Part shown: positions 9,519 through 17,232 of the stretch, piece after piece
Layout of the letters: every line of letters begins with the position of its first letter
How positions within the stretch are numbered: the stretch's first letter is position 1
NCBI RefSeq assembly: GCF_001421165.1
Contig: NZ_LMKB01000005.1
Coordinates: 1,214,891-1,259,700 of the forward strand
DNA length: 44,810 bases
Direction of reading: 5' to 3'
Source: Frigoribacterium sp. Leaf8
GTDB taxonomy: Bacteria; Actinomycetota; Actinomycetes; Actinomycetales; Microbacteriaceae
The notes under the pieces: model-generated
Told to the model about the DNA's origin: nothing
Database searches by the model: none
What the model saw: the letters and a program-made list of their open reading frames with translations, nothing else
Program-made: the position numbers and the translations under genes

Positions 9519-11454
9519 AGGCCTGGGCTCCTCGGGGGTTGGCGGCGGCGGAGAGCACACCGGTCTCGGGGTCTCGCGACACGCTGGACAGCCGGCCCAG
9601 GGACCAGCCGCCGGCGCGGGTGACGACGTGGCCGCGGGCGACCAGCGCGTCGATGACGTCGTCGCCCAGGCGGTCCTCGACCACGACGCCTCCGGGCTCC
9701 CAGGTGCGGGGCCAGAAGCTGCCCGGGAACGACGTGGTGTGCAGGGCCGGGGCGTCGATCGCCTGCTGCGGGGTGTAGCCGCCGACGATCGTGCGCAGCA
9801 GGTAGAGCAGCTGCCACTGGTCCTGCTGGTCGCCGCCGGGCGAACCGAGCGCGACGACGGACTCGCCGTCCTTCAGCACGAGCGTGGGCGTCAGCGTGGT
9901 GCGCGGGCGGGTGCCGGGTGCGAGCGTCGACGCCGTGCCCTCGTCGAGCCACGACATCTGCAGCCGGCTGCCGAGGCAGAAGCCAAGCTCGGGGATCGTC
10001 GGCGACGACTGCAACCAGCCGCCCGACGGGGTCGCCGACACGACGTTGCCCCAGCGGTCGACGACGTCGAGGTGGCAGGTGTCGCCGCGCGTCTCGCCGG
10101 TGGGCTCGGTGAACGGCTCGGCCAGACGGTCGGCCGGAGGCGCGGTGGCGGTCGCCGGGGCGTCCTCGGTCGGTGCGACGGGTGCGTCGGCTGCGTCGGC
10201 TGCGTCGGCTGCGTCGGCGCGAACCGGTGCCCGTCCGGGGGCGGCGACGGTGGGCTCGCCGACGCCGGCCGGTGCCTCGCTGAGCGCGGGTGGCAGGTAC
10301 TCGGTGCGCATCGTGGGCAGGGCGAACGGTTCGCGCCCCGGGACGTCGCCCGGTCGCAGCTCGTGCGACGCCCGCTCGCCGATCAGCGCGCGGCGCCGGC
10401 CGGCGTAGTCCGCGGACAACAGCACGTCGAGGGGCACGTCCCCGGGGCCGTACCAGGCCTCGCGATCGGCCATCGCGAGCTTCTGCGCCTCGACGATGGT
10501 GTGGGCGCCGTCGGCGGTCGACGGGTCGAGCAGGGCGTCGTCGAGCGGCTCGAGCAGCGCCAGCACCTGCAGCAGGGCGGGACCCTGACCCCAGGCGCCG
10601 GTCTTGGCGACGGTGTGGCCGCGGAACTCGATCGTGGTCGCCGGCTCGGTCGTGGCCCGGAAGGCGGCGAGGTCGGCGGCCGTGACCACGCCCGCGTGGT
10701 CGGTGCCCGACGAGTGACGGTGCGGAGTGCGGACGAACGCGTCGATCGCCTGCGCGACGTGTCCGCTGCCCCACTCGACCCGCGCCTCCTCGATCTTCGC
10801 CTCGCGGGACGCGTCGGGGCCGAGGGCCTCGCCCGCCGCGACCAACTCGTCGAGCACCGCCGCGTAGGCGGGGTTCGTCAGCAGGTCGCCCTCACGCGGC
10901 ACCTCGCCACCCGGCATCCACTGGGCGGCGGACGTGGGCCAGTGCTCGGTGAACAGGTCGGCGACGGTCTCGATGGTCGACGCCACGCGCGCCACGATCG
11001 GGTGGCCGTCGCGGGCGTAGCCGATCGCGTAGGCCAGGACGTCGGCCAGGGACCAGGTGCCGTGCTCGGCCAGCAGCTTCAGCCAGGCGTCGACGGCACC
11101 GGGGACGGCGGCCGCGAGGGCTCCCGACCCGGGGACGAGCTCGAGGCCCTCGGCCAGGTAGTGCTCGCGGGTGGCCCCGGCCGGGGCGGGGCCCTGGCCG
11201 ACGAGCACGGTCGGGGCGTCGGGGGCCTCGGCCGTCGCGTAGATCGCCGTGAGGTCGCCGCCCGGACCGTTGAGGTGCGGCTCGACGACGTGCAGGACGA
11301 AGGCGCCCGCGACGGCCGCGTCGAAGGCGTTGCCGCCGCGCTCGAGGACCGACTGGGCCGAGGCCGTCGCCAGCCAGTGCGTCGACGACGTCATGCCGAA
11401 GGTGCCGCGCAGGTCGGGGCGGGTGACGAACTCGTCAGGGGTGGTGTAGGTCAC
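9502..11454 (-). CDS. Gamma-glutamyltransferase family protein
   Basis: A 650-residue Ntn-hydrolase of the gamma-glutamyltranspeptidase family, which cleaves or transfers gamma-glutamyl groups (glutathione, gamma-glutamyl peptides) or acts as an acylase. The N-terminal signature ASAQSVLERGGNAFDAAVA and HLNGPGGD are present. The autocleavage nucleophile is Thr459 in GDTCHLDVVDRWGNVVS, and GSPGGD follows. There is no signal peptide, so unlike classical periplasmic GGTs the enzyme should be cytoplasmic and act on imported substrate. An Ala/Asp/Pro-rich insert encoded by 9-bp repeats lies shortly before Thr459. It starts with GTG seven bases after the permease gene and is embedded in a peptide ABC operon, which supports intracellular cleavage of a transported gamma-glutamyl compound (inference). 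Confidence 0.9.
10183..10218. repeat. 9-bp tandem repeats inside the gamma-glutamyltransferase gene
   Basis: Four copies of TGCGTCGGC, read on the coding strand as Ala-Asp-Ala. They enlarge a low-complexity linker about 40-50 residues before the autocatalytic Thr. Confidence 0.88.
10777..10790 (-). repeat. Dispersed 14-mer AGGAGGCGCGGGTC, exact copy
   Basis: Within the gamma-glutamyltransferase gene, read as (E)EARV. Member of the dispersed family. Confidence 0.85.
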
Positions 11455-11461
11455 GAGGGGG

Positions 11462-12349
11462 TCACTTCCGGTCGCTGGCGGTGGGGTCGAGGGCGTCGCG
11501 CAGGGCGTCGCCGAACAGGTTGAAGCCGAGGCAGATCACGGCGATCGCGAGACCCGGCACGACGGCCGCGAAGGGCGCCTTGGCCAGGTACTGCTGCGCG
11601 TCGCTGAGCATGATGCCGAGACTCGCCGTCGGCGGCTGGATACCCAGCCCGAGGAACGACAGGAGGGCCTCGCCGATCACGGCGACCGGCATGATGACCG
11701 TCGCCTGGACGATGATCGCCGAGACGCAGTTCGGCAGGACGTGCTGGAAGATCACCCGCAGCCCCGAGGCATCCATGGTCGCCGCGGCGAGGACGAAGTC
11801 GGTCGACTTGATCCGGAGCGTCTCGCCGCGCACCACGCGGATCATCGTCGGCACCTGCGCGATGCCGAGGGCGACCACCGCGTTCGTCAGGCTGGGACCG
11901 CTGATCGCGGCGAGCGCGACGGCGATGATGAGGAACGGGAACGCCAGCATGACGTCCGTGAGGCGCGAGATCACGCCGTCGAGCCACCGCCAGTAGCCGG
12001 CCAGCAACCCGAGCGGCGTGCCGACCACGACGGCCAGCAGCACCGACAGCACGCCGACCTGCAGCGAGACGCGGATGCCGTAGACGGTGCGCGAGAGGAT
12101 GTCGCGGCCGAGGTCGTCCGTGCCGAGCACGTAGCCGACCGTGCCGGGCACCTGGAACGGCAGCTCGAAGTTCACCCGGGTCGGGTCGTACGGGGCGATG
12201 AGGGGCGCGGCAAGGCCGGCGACGAGCACGACGAGCAGCATGACGCCGCCCGTGACGCCGAGCTTGTTGCGGACGAGGCCGCGCCAGACGCGTCCCCGCC
12301 CCGACCCGAGGCCCGCCCCTGCGGCGGTGGGTGTCTCGATGACGGTCAC
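11462..12349 (-). CDS. Dipeptide/oligopeptide ABC transporter permease (DppC/OppC type)
   Basis: A 295-residue integral membrane permease. It has an N-terminal cytoplasmic leader, a first transmembrane helix (LGVTGGVMLLVVLVAGLAAP), the OppC-type start of the transport domain LGTDDLGRDILSRTVYGIRVSL, and the C-terminal GEALLSFLGLGIQPPTASLG that is nearly invariant in DppC/OppC/GsiD proteins. GTG start with GGAGG six bases upstream; that ribosome-binding site is itself part of a GGAGGCGC motif. The start overlaps the DppB-type gene by four bases (GTGA). Pairs with that protein to form the membrane channel. Confidence 0.94.
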   Translation of the reverse strand: MTVIETPTAAGAGLGSGRGRVWRGLVRNKLGVTGGVMLLVVLVAGLAAPLIAPYDPTRVNFELPFQVPGTVGYVLGTDDLGRDILSRTVYGIRVSLQVGVLSVLLAVVVGTPLGLLAGYWRWLDGVISRLTDVMLAFPFLIIAVALAAISGPSLTNAVVALGIAQVPTMIRVVRGETLRIKSTDFVLAAATMDASGLRVIFQHVLPNCVSAIIVQATVIMPVAVIGEALLSFLGLGIQPPTASLGIMLSDAQQYLAKAPFAAVVPGLAIAVICLGFNLFGDALRDALDPTASDRK

Positions 12350-13299
12350 GATGCGCCTCCTACCCTGATGCGCGGGTTGATGACGGAGTACAGGACGTCC
12401 ACCGCCAGGTTGATCAGGATGTAGCCGACCGTGATGATCAGCACGACGGCCTGGATCACGGGGTAGTCACGGGTGAAGACCGAGTCGAGCGTGAGCTTGC
12501 CGAAGCCCGGCAGCGCGAAGATGCGCTCCGTCACCACGGCGCCCGAGATCAGGCCGCCGAGTTGTAGGCCGACGATCGTGACGACCACGATCATCGAGTT
12601 GCGCAGGCCGTAGCGCATCAGCACCCGCCCACGCCCGAGCCCCTTGGCCCGCGCGGTGCGCACGTAGTCGGTCTTCATCGTCTCGATCATCGAGGCCCGG
12701 GTCTGCCGCATGATGACCGCGGCGAGGCTCGTGCCGAGGATCAGAGCCGGCAGGGTCAGGTGGTAGAACGCGCTCGCCGGGTTCTCGGCCACCGGCACGT
12801 AGCCCGACGCCGGGAACAGGCCGAGGCCCGCCGCGAGCCAGAGGATCGCGAGGATGCCGAGCCAGAAGTTCGGCACCGACAGACCGACCAGGGCGGCGGC
12901 GTTGGCCATCCACTCGGGCCAGCGTCCGCGGTAGCGCTCGGCGACGACGCCGAGGGCGACGCCCACGACGACCGCCACGACGATGGCGTAGAGGGCGAGC
13001 CACAGAGTGACCGGCAGGGTGGCCCCGATCAGCTCGGTGACCGGGGTGCCGGTGCGGGTGGACTCACCGAAGTCGCCGCGGACGAAGTTGCCGACGAACC
13101 GGCCGTACTGGACCAGCAGCGAGTCGTCGAGGCCGAGGTCGGCCCGGATCGCGGCGACGCGCTCGGGCGTCGCCTCTTCTCCGGCGAGGGCCAGCGCCGG
13201 GTCGCCGGGCAGCTGGCGCACGCCCCAGAACACGACGATCGAGGCGATCACGAGCGTGACGGCCGACTGCCAGAGCCGGGTGAACAGGTAACGGGTCAT
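12346..13299 (-). CDS. Dipeptide/oligopeptide ABC transporter permease (DppB/OppB type)
   Basis: A 317-residue membrane permease with the conserved N-terminus YLFTRLWQSAVTLVIASIVV and the motif RQLPGDPALALAGEEATPE. The EAA-like cytoplasmic loop reads DYVRTARAKGLGRGRVLMRYGLRN, and TERIFALPGFGKLTLDS follows near the end. Six transmembrane helices are expected. Second gene of the operon, five bases after the binding-protein gene, with GGGGAG close upstream of the ATG. Confidence 0.94.
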   Translation of the reverse strand: MTRYLFTRLWQSAVTLVIASIVVFWGVRQLPGDPALALAGEEATPERVAAIRADLGLDDSLLVQYGRFVGNFVRGDFGESTRTGTPVTELIGATLPVTLWLALYAIVVAVVVGVALGVVAERYRGRWPEWMANAAALVGLSVPNFWLGILAILWLAAGLGLFPASGYVPVAENPASAFYHLTLPALILGTSLAAVIMRQTRASMIETMKTDYVRTARAKGLGRGRVLMRYGLRNSMIVVVTIVGLQLGGLISGAVVTERIFALPGFGKLTLDSVFTRDYPVIQAVVLIITVGYILINLAVDVLYSVINPRIRVGGAS

Positions 13300-13303
13300 C
13301 AGG

Positions 13304-15031
13304 TCACTCCCCCTCGACGAACGCGGCGTTGCTGAGCCGCACGACGCCGTCGGCGTAGGTGGACACCCCGGCGACCTCGTTCGTCAGCGCGGTCAGGCTG
13401 CGGGTGCGGTACAGGTAGATCAGCGGTTCGTCCTCCTGCACCTGCGTCACGGCCTCGCCGTAGAGCGCCGCACGCTCGTCGACGTCGATGGACGCGGCGG
13501 CGTCGGCCAGCAGCTCATCGACCCGGGGGTTGCTGTAGCCCGAGTAGTTGTTGCCGCCACCGGTGCGCAGGAAGTTCACCATGTTGCCGTTCGGGTCGAC
13601 GCGGCCCGACCAGCCGAGCTGCAGCGCGTCGAAGTCGCCGCGCGACTGGACGTCGAGCAGGGTCGAGTACTCGACCGGGGTGATCGACAGGCGGAACCCA
13701 CCGTCGGCGACCTGGGCCTGCAACGCCTGGGCGAGGCGCAGCGTGTCGGCGTTGTTGCTGGCCTGGATCTCGATCTCGTAGGGCGTCGTCACACCCGCCT
13801 CGGCGAGGAGGCGCTTCGCCCCCTCGGGGTCGTAGCCCGGGCAGGCGTCGCTGGCATCGGTGGCGAACGGACTCGTCGGCGGGATCGGCGAGCAGGCGGT
13901 GTCGTTCCACCCGCCGAACACGCTCTGGACCAGCGCGTCCCGGTCGATCGACATGGCCAGCGCCTGACGGACGCGCACGTCGCTCGCCAAGGGGGTGTCG
14001 ATTTGGACGGGGTCGGTCCCGACGCCGTCCTGGTTGCCGATGTTCACGGTGATGCCCTGGTAGCCGAACGAACCGACCTGCAGCACCGTGAGGCCGTCGT
14101 CCGCCATGAGGGAGTCGACGTCCATCGTCGACATCGAGTCGGCGACCTGCACGTCGCCCGCGCGGACGTTCGCCGCACGGATGCTCGCGTCGGTGATGAT
14201 GCGGTAGGTGATCGAGTCGAGGTGCACGTCCTCGGCGTCGTAGTAGAGCGGGTCGCGCTCGACCGAGATCGAGGTCTGCGGCACGCGGTCGACGAACTTG
14301 AAGGGGCCCACGCAGACCGGGGCGTCGCCGAAGTCGTCGCCCTCGGCCTCGAGCGCCGTCGGGGACATGATCATCCCCGCGCGGTCGGCGAGGGCCGCGG
14401 TCAGCGGGGCGAAGGGGCGCTCGTAGGTCAGGCGCACCGTGTCGTCGTCGAGGGCCTCGACCCCGGTCACCGGGCCGAGCTCGCTGGCCCGCGACGAGTC
14501 GGGCTTGTCGAGGTGACGACGCAGCGTCGTGACGACGGCCTGGGCGTCCAACGGGGTGCCGTCCGCGAACACGGCGTCCGTGCGCACGGGGATGTCGACC
14601 GTCAGCCCGCCGTCCGACAGCGTCGGCAGCTCGGTCGCCAGCAGCGGCACGAGGTCACCCTCGGCGTCGATGTCGTACAGCTTCTGGCACACGGTCTCCA
14701 TGACGTAGCGCGTGTAGAGCGACGACGACGTGGTGGGGTCGAGGGCGTCCGGCTCGGCGGACAGCGCCATGACCAGGTCGCCCCCCTCGACGATGGTCCG
14801 GTCGCCGATCGGCGCGGTGGTCACGTCGGTCTTGTCGGGCGGGTTCGTCCCGGCGGGTTGCTGCGGGACGCAGGCCGTCAGGGCGAGCGTCGCGGCGGCG
14901 GCGAGGGCCGGCAGCGCGAGGGCCCGGCGCAGGCGGCGACGCCCGGCCGGGGAGCTCGCGGCGGGGGTCGCGCTCGCGGCGCGGGCCGTGCCGGCGCTCG
15001 CGGCGCGGGTCGGGCGGGGTGGGCGGGCCAT
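13304..15031 (-). CDS. Peptide ABC transporter substrate-binding lipoprotein (SBP family 5)
   Basis: A 575-residue extracytoplasmic binding protein. A basic patch (RRRLRR, 31-36) and a hydrophobic helix end in the lipobox LTAC, making Cys54 the lipidated residue. The leader before it is unusually long and Ala/Pro-rich (about 30 residues), but no internal start is available and GGAGG precedes the ATG. The mature part shows the family-5 pattern: AEPDALDPTTSSSLYTRYVMETVCQKL, then VRQALAMSIDRDALV and DFDALQLGWSGRVDPNGN. First gene of the operon. Ligand class: di/oligopeptide or glutathione-like; the gamma-glutamyltransferase partner favours a gamma-glutamyl ligand (inference). Confidence 0.93.
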   Translation of the reverse strand: MARPPRPTRAASAGTARAASATPAASSPAGRRRLRRALALPALAAAATLALTACVPQQPAGTNPPDKTDVTTAPIGDRTIVEGGDLVMALSAEPDALDPTTSSSLYTRYVMETVCQKLYDIDAEGDLVPLLATELPTLSDGGLTVDIPVRTDAVFADGTPLDAQAVVTTLRRHLDKPDSSRASELGPVTGVEALDDDTVRLTYERPFAPLTAALADRAGMIMSPTALEAEGDDFGDAPVCVGPFKFVDRVPQTSISVERDPLYYDAEDVHLDSITYRIITDASIRAANVRAGDVQVADSMSTMDVDSLMADDGLTVLQVGSFGYQGITVNIGNQDGVGTDPVQIDTPLASDVRVRQALAMSIDRDALVQSVFGGWNDTACSPIPPTSPFATDASDACPGYDPEGAKRLLAEAGVTTPYEIEIQASNNADTLRLAQALQAQVADGGFRLSITPVEYSTLLDVQSRGDFDALQLGWSGRVDPNGNMVNFLRTGGGNNYSGYSNPRVDELLADAAASIDVDERAALYGEAVTQVQEDEPLIYLYRTRSLTALTNEVAGVSTYADGVVRLSNAAFVEGE

Positions 15032-15071
15032 CGGGCCTCCGATGCTCGGGTGGTATCGGTCTGCGCGGCGT

Positions 15072-15087
15072 GGATTGCATACAATCC
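15072..15087. promoter_or_regulatory. GntR-type operator palindrome, downstream site
   Basis: GGATTGCATACAATCC is a near-perfect 16-base palindrome in the 5' leader of the peptide-uptake operon. Together with the upstream site it matches the A/T-centred palindromes bound by FCD-type GntR regulators. The likely binder is the regulator encoded at the end of the operon. Confidence 0.6.
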
Positions 15088-15103
15088 TGCCGCACGCCCC
15101 AGT

Positions 15104-15133
15104 TTTGTATACGAATTGTTTCGCGCGGGTAAA
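15104..15133 (-). promoter_or_regulatory. Promoter with overlapping GTATAC operator for the peptide-uptake operon
   Basis: On the minus strand a -35 TTTACC (15128-15133) and a -10 TATACA (15106-15111) are separated by 16 bases. The -10 is inside the near-palindrome TTTGTATACGAA (15104-15115). In a 70% G+C background this A/T-rich block stands out. A repressor bound here would cover the -10. Confidence 0.6.
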
Positions 15134-15188
15134 ACGTGGCCCGGCCGGTCCGGCTCCGGCCCGTCTCGCCTAGAGACGCACCCGCCCG

Positions 15189-15216
15189 CACCCGCACCCG
15201 CACCCGCACCCGCACC
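15189..15216. repeat. Hexanucleotide tandem repeat (CACCCG)n
   Basis: Four exact CACCCG units plus partial ones, directly abutting the first 68-bp palindrome. Simple-sequence tract of no known function. Confidence 0.85.
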
Positions 15217-15218
15217 GA

Positions 15219-15286
15219 GGTCGCACCACGATCGCGTCACGAAACCACGCTCGGGGTTGGTTCGACGACTCGGAAGTGGTGCGACC
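15219..15286. repeat. 68-bp palindromic element, copy 1
   Basis: Outer arms GGTCGCACCAC and GTGGTGCGACC are perfect inverted repeats 46 bases apart. The inner arms are partly degenerate (CGAAACCA versus TGGTTCG). Same total length as the three other copies. It ends six bases from the stop of the leftward hypothetical gene. Confidence 0.85.
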
Positions 15287-15292
15287 TGAGCG

Positions 15293-16228
15293 TCACGGCA
15301 AGGGCAGCCCTGCTGAGCGGAGGTTCGCGGCCAGGCGGGGTGGGTGCGACAACTCGTCCCAGACCGTTCGCGCGAATCCGTTGACCTCGGGCCGGTTGCG
15401 GATGCGGTCCTCTCGGATCTTCTCGTCCACGACGACTTGTCCGGGCGACCGGCCCTTCTTCCACCGCCCTTCCGCGTACTTGATCCGTCCGTCGAATTCG
15501 AGCACGACGCCGAACCGGGGCCACCAGAAGTCGACGACGTCGGCGAAGAGGCCGCCGTCGCCCCAGGTGAAATGCTGCTGGAGCACCGGAGGAGGCGCGC
15601 CCAGCTCGTGCAGGACGACCCGCGTCAGCGACTCCCCCGGGGATTCGGCCTCGGGCGTCGCGAAGGCGACCGCCCGGCGTGCACTCGGCAGGCCTCGTGC
15701 CGACCCACGTCCGTCGAGGACGTGCCGCACGTCATCCGCGGTCGCGAGCCCCCTCCGCACGAGGGCATCGAGGGCGACCACCGCGTCACGGAACGACGAC
15801 GTGAGGGCGAGATCGGCTGCTGTTCGAGCCGGAGAGGTGAGGGAAAGTGGAGGGATCGACCGCACCTCCTCACCGGAGAGCGGTCCCGGGTGCCGCACGA
15901 CGTTCGCCGTCGTCTGGGTCGTGCGGCGGTCCGGGTCGACGACGTGCACGCGGCTCGGCCGCTCACCGAGGGCCGGCAGCTCCCAGCATGCGGCCGCCGA
16001 CGCATGAGACACCACCATCCGCGAAGCGAGCCGCGGCATGACGGCGAGGACGAGGATCAGGTGGCGATCCCGAGAGGAGGCCGCTCGCCACGCGGCAGCG
16101 TCGACGGCTGCCGCACGACGCACCCGGACGAACTCACCCCGCTCGACACCACGACGCACGGCCTCGGACTCCCGCCGCCCGTGCTCGAGCCGGTCGGACC
16201 GGATGATGTGGGGCAGATGTTCGATCAC
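15293..16228 (-). CDS. Hypothetical protein with AbiEi-like N-terminus and PD-(D/E)XK/DUF559-like C-terminus
   Basis: A 311-residue protein of a type common in actinobacteria, often annotated as AbiEi-domain or DUF559 protein. The middle (VVSHASAAACWELPALG ... VHVVDPDRRT ... RTAADLAL) resembles AbiEi-type antitoxin or transcription-factor modules. The C-terminus, FADVVDFWWPRFGVVLEFDG with later KIREDRIR, has the spacing of a PD-(D/E)XK nuclease core (Asp ... Glu-x-Asp-Gly). The GTG start has a poor ribosome-binding site, so the true start could be downstream. It is bracketed by two 68-bp palindromes, and its codon use looks less biased than its neighbours. Function unknown; no toxin partner gene is adjacent. 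Confidence 0.72.
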   Translation of the reverse strand: MIEHLPHIIRSDRLEHGRRESEAVRRGVERGEFVRVRRAAAVDAAAWRAASSRDRHLILVLAVMPRLASRMVVSHASAAACWELPALGERPSRVHVVDPDRRTTQTTANVVRHPGPLSGEEVRSIPPLSLTSPARTAADLALTSSFRDAVVALDALVRRGLATADDVRHVLDGRGSARGLPSARRAVAFATPEAESPGESLTRVVLHELGAPPPVLQQHFTWGDGGLFADVVDFWWPRFGVVLEFDGRIKYAEGRWKKGRSPGQVVVDEKIREDRIRNRPEVNGFARTVWDELSHPPRLAANLRSAGLPLP

Positions 16229-16290
16229 AGGGAGAGACTGCCGTCACATGGCGGTCCGCCAGTGGTCGTCCACAGGCAGGGCGAGGACGA

Positions 16291-16358
16291 GGTCACATCA
16301 CGTCTGCGGCATCGAACCGCCCGACGGGGCAGTTCGATGACTCGACGGTGGTGCGACC
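16291..16358. repeat. 68-bp palindromic element, copy 2
   Basis: Starts GGTCACATCAC (two changes from the consensus arm) and ends GTGGTGCGACC. Inner arms ATCGAACCG and CAGTTCGAT. It lies 63 bases upstream of the hypothetical gene's start, so copies 1 and 2 flank that gene. Confidence 0.82.
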
Positions 16359-16410
16359 TCGTGCAGAGCGGGGCGAAGAAGCCGCGCGGAGGCGAGGAGG
16401 CGCGGGGCGG

Positions 16411-17040
16411 CTACTCGAGGTTGGCGTGGCGGGGCCAGAGCTCGTCGGCATCGGCACCCGAGCGCTTCCACAGCGCGTGGAAGACGGCGTCACCGAGCAG
16501 CACGACGGTCTGCTCGAACAGCCCGCCGGCGTACTGCGACGACGCGGCTCCCGAGCGGTCCTGCTTGTCGGCGGCGGGCACCACGAGCACGGCCTCGGCC
16601 AGGTCGGCCAGCGGCGAGTCGGCGGCGGTGGTGATGGCGGCCACCCGCGCGCCGGCGTCGACGGCCGTCCGGGCCGCGGCGACGATGCCGGACGTCGTGC
16701 CCGAGCCGCTCGCGGTGAGCAGCACGTCCCCGTCGGCGATGGCCGGCGTCGTGACCTCGCCGACGACGTGGACCTCGAGCCCGAGGTGCATCAACCGCAT
16801 CGCGGTCATGCGGAGGGCGAGACCCGAGCGACCCGCACCGTGGACGAAGACGCGCTCGGCGTCGTCGAGCAGGTCGGCGAAGGCGTCGAGCTGGCCGGAC
16901 GTGTCGGACGAGTCGTCGCCTCCGGCATCCGCGTCGAGCACCGCCGAGACGGCGGCGTCGACCTCGTCGGCCACGAGCTCGAGGGCGGTGGCGACGGAAC
17001 CGTGGTCGTCGTCGGGGGTCGTGCTGTCTGCGGGGGTCAC
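16411..17040 (-). CDS. hxlB: 6-phospho-3-hexuloisomerase-like SIS-domain protein
   Basis: A 209-residue SIS-domain isomerase. Family members interconvert D-arabino-hex-3-ulose-6-phosphate and fructose-6-phosphate in the ribulose-monophosphate route. The SIS core is clear: VFVHGAGRSGLALRMTAMRL (phosphate loop), then HLGLEVHVVGEVTTPAI and DVLLTASGSGTTSGIV. The C-terminal GGLFEQTVVLLGDAVFHAL matches HxlB proteins. Start GTG at 17040 with a weak ribosome-binding site. The usual partner, hexulose-6-phosphate synthase HxlA, is not next to it, so the physiological substrate here is uncertain. Single gene, divergent from the SGNH-GAF gene. Cytoplasmic. Confidence 0.85.
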   Translation of the reverse strand: MTPADSTTPDDDHGSVATALELVADEVDAAVSAVLDADAGGDDSSDTSGQLDAFADLLDDAERVFVHGAGRSGLALRMTAMRLMHLGLEVHVVGEVTTPAIADGDVLLTASGSGTTSGIVAAARTAVDAGARVAAITTAADSPLADLAEAVLVVPAADKQDRSGAASSQYAGGLFEQTVVLLGDAVFHALWKRSGADADELWPRHANLE

Positions 17041-17232
17041 GGGTACCAGCCTGCTCGCCCCGCGCCTCCGGCGTCCAGGTTCGGGCCGGCGGTCCGCGTC
17101 GACGGGCTCCGGGCGGGGGTGCGACCAGAAGGGGGGCCACCGTCGACCCGCACTGGGGGCAGCCCGGCTGCCGACCGCTGCCTAGCCTGGGACAGGGGGA
17201 CGAGACACCGAGAGACACCCGAGGAGCACCAC

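Noticed and set aside
15219-15286. A tRNA-like structure, because the palindrome contains GGTTCGA as in a T-arm.
   Set aside because: No acceptor, D- or anticodon arm can be drawn; the sequence is a single long palindrome shared with three other copies.
15219-16358. A composite transposon formed by the two 68-bp palindromes around the hypothetical gene.
   Set aside because: There is no transposase and no target-site duplication visible at the outer ends. The pairing is reported only as a possible cassette.
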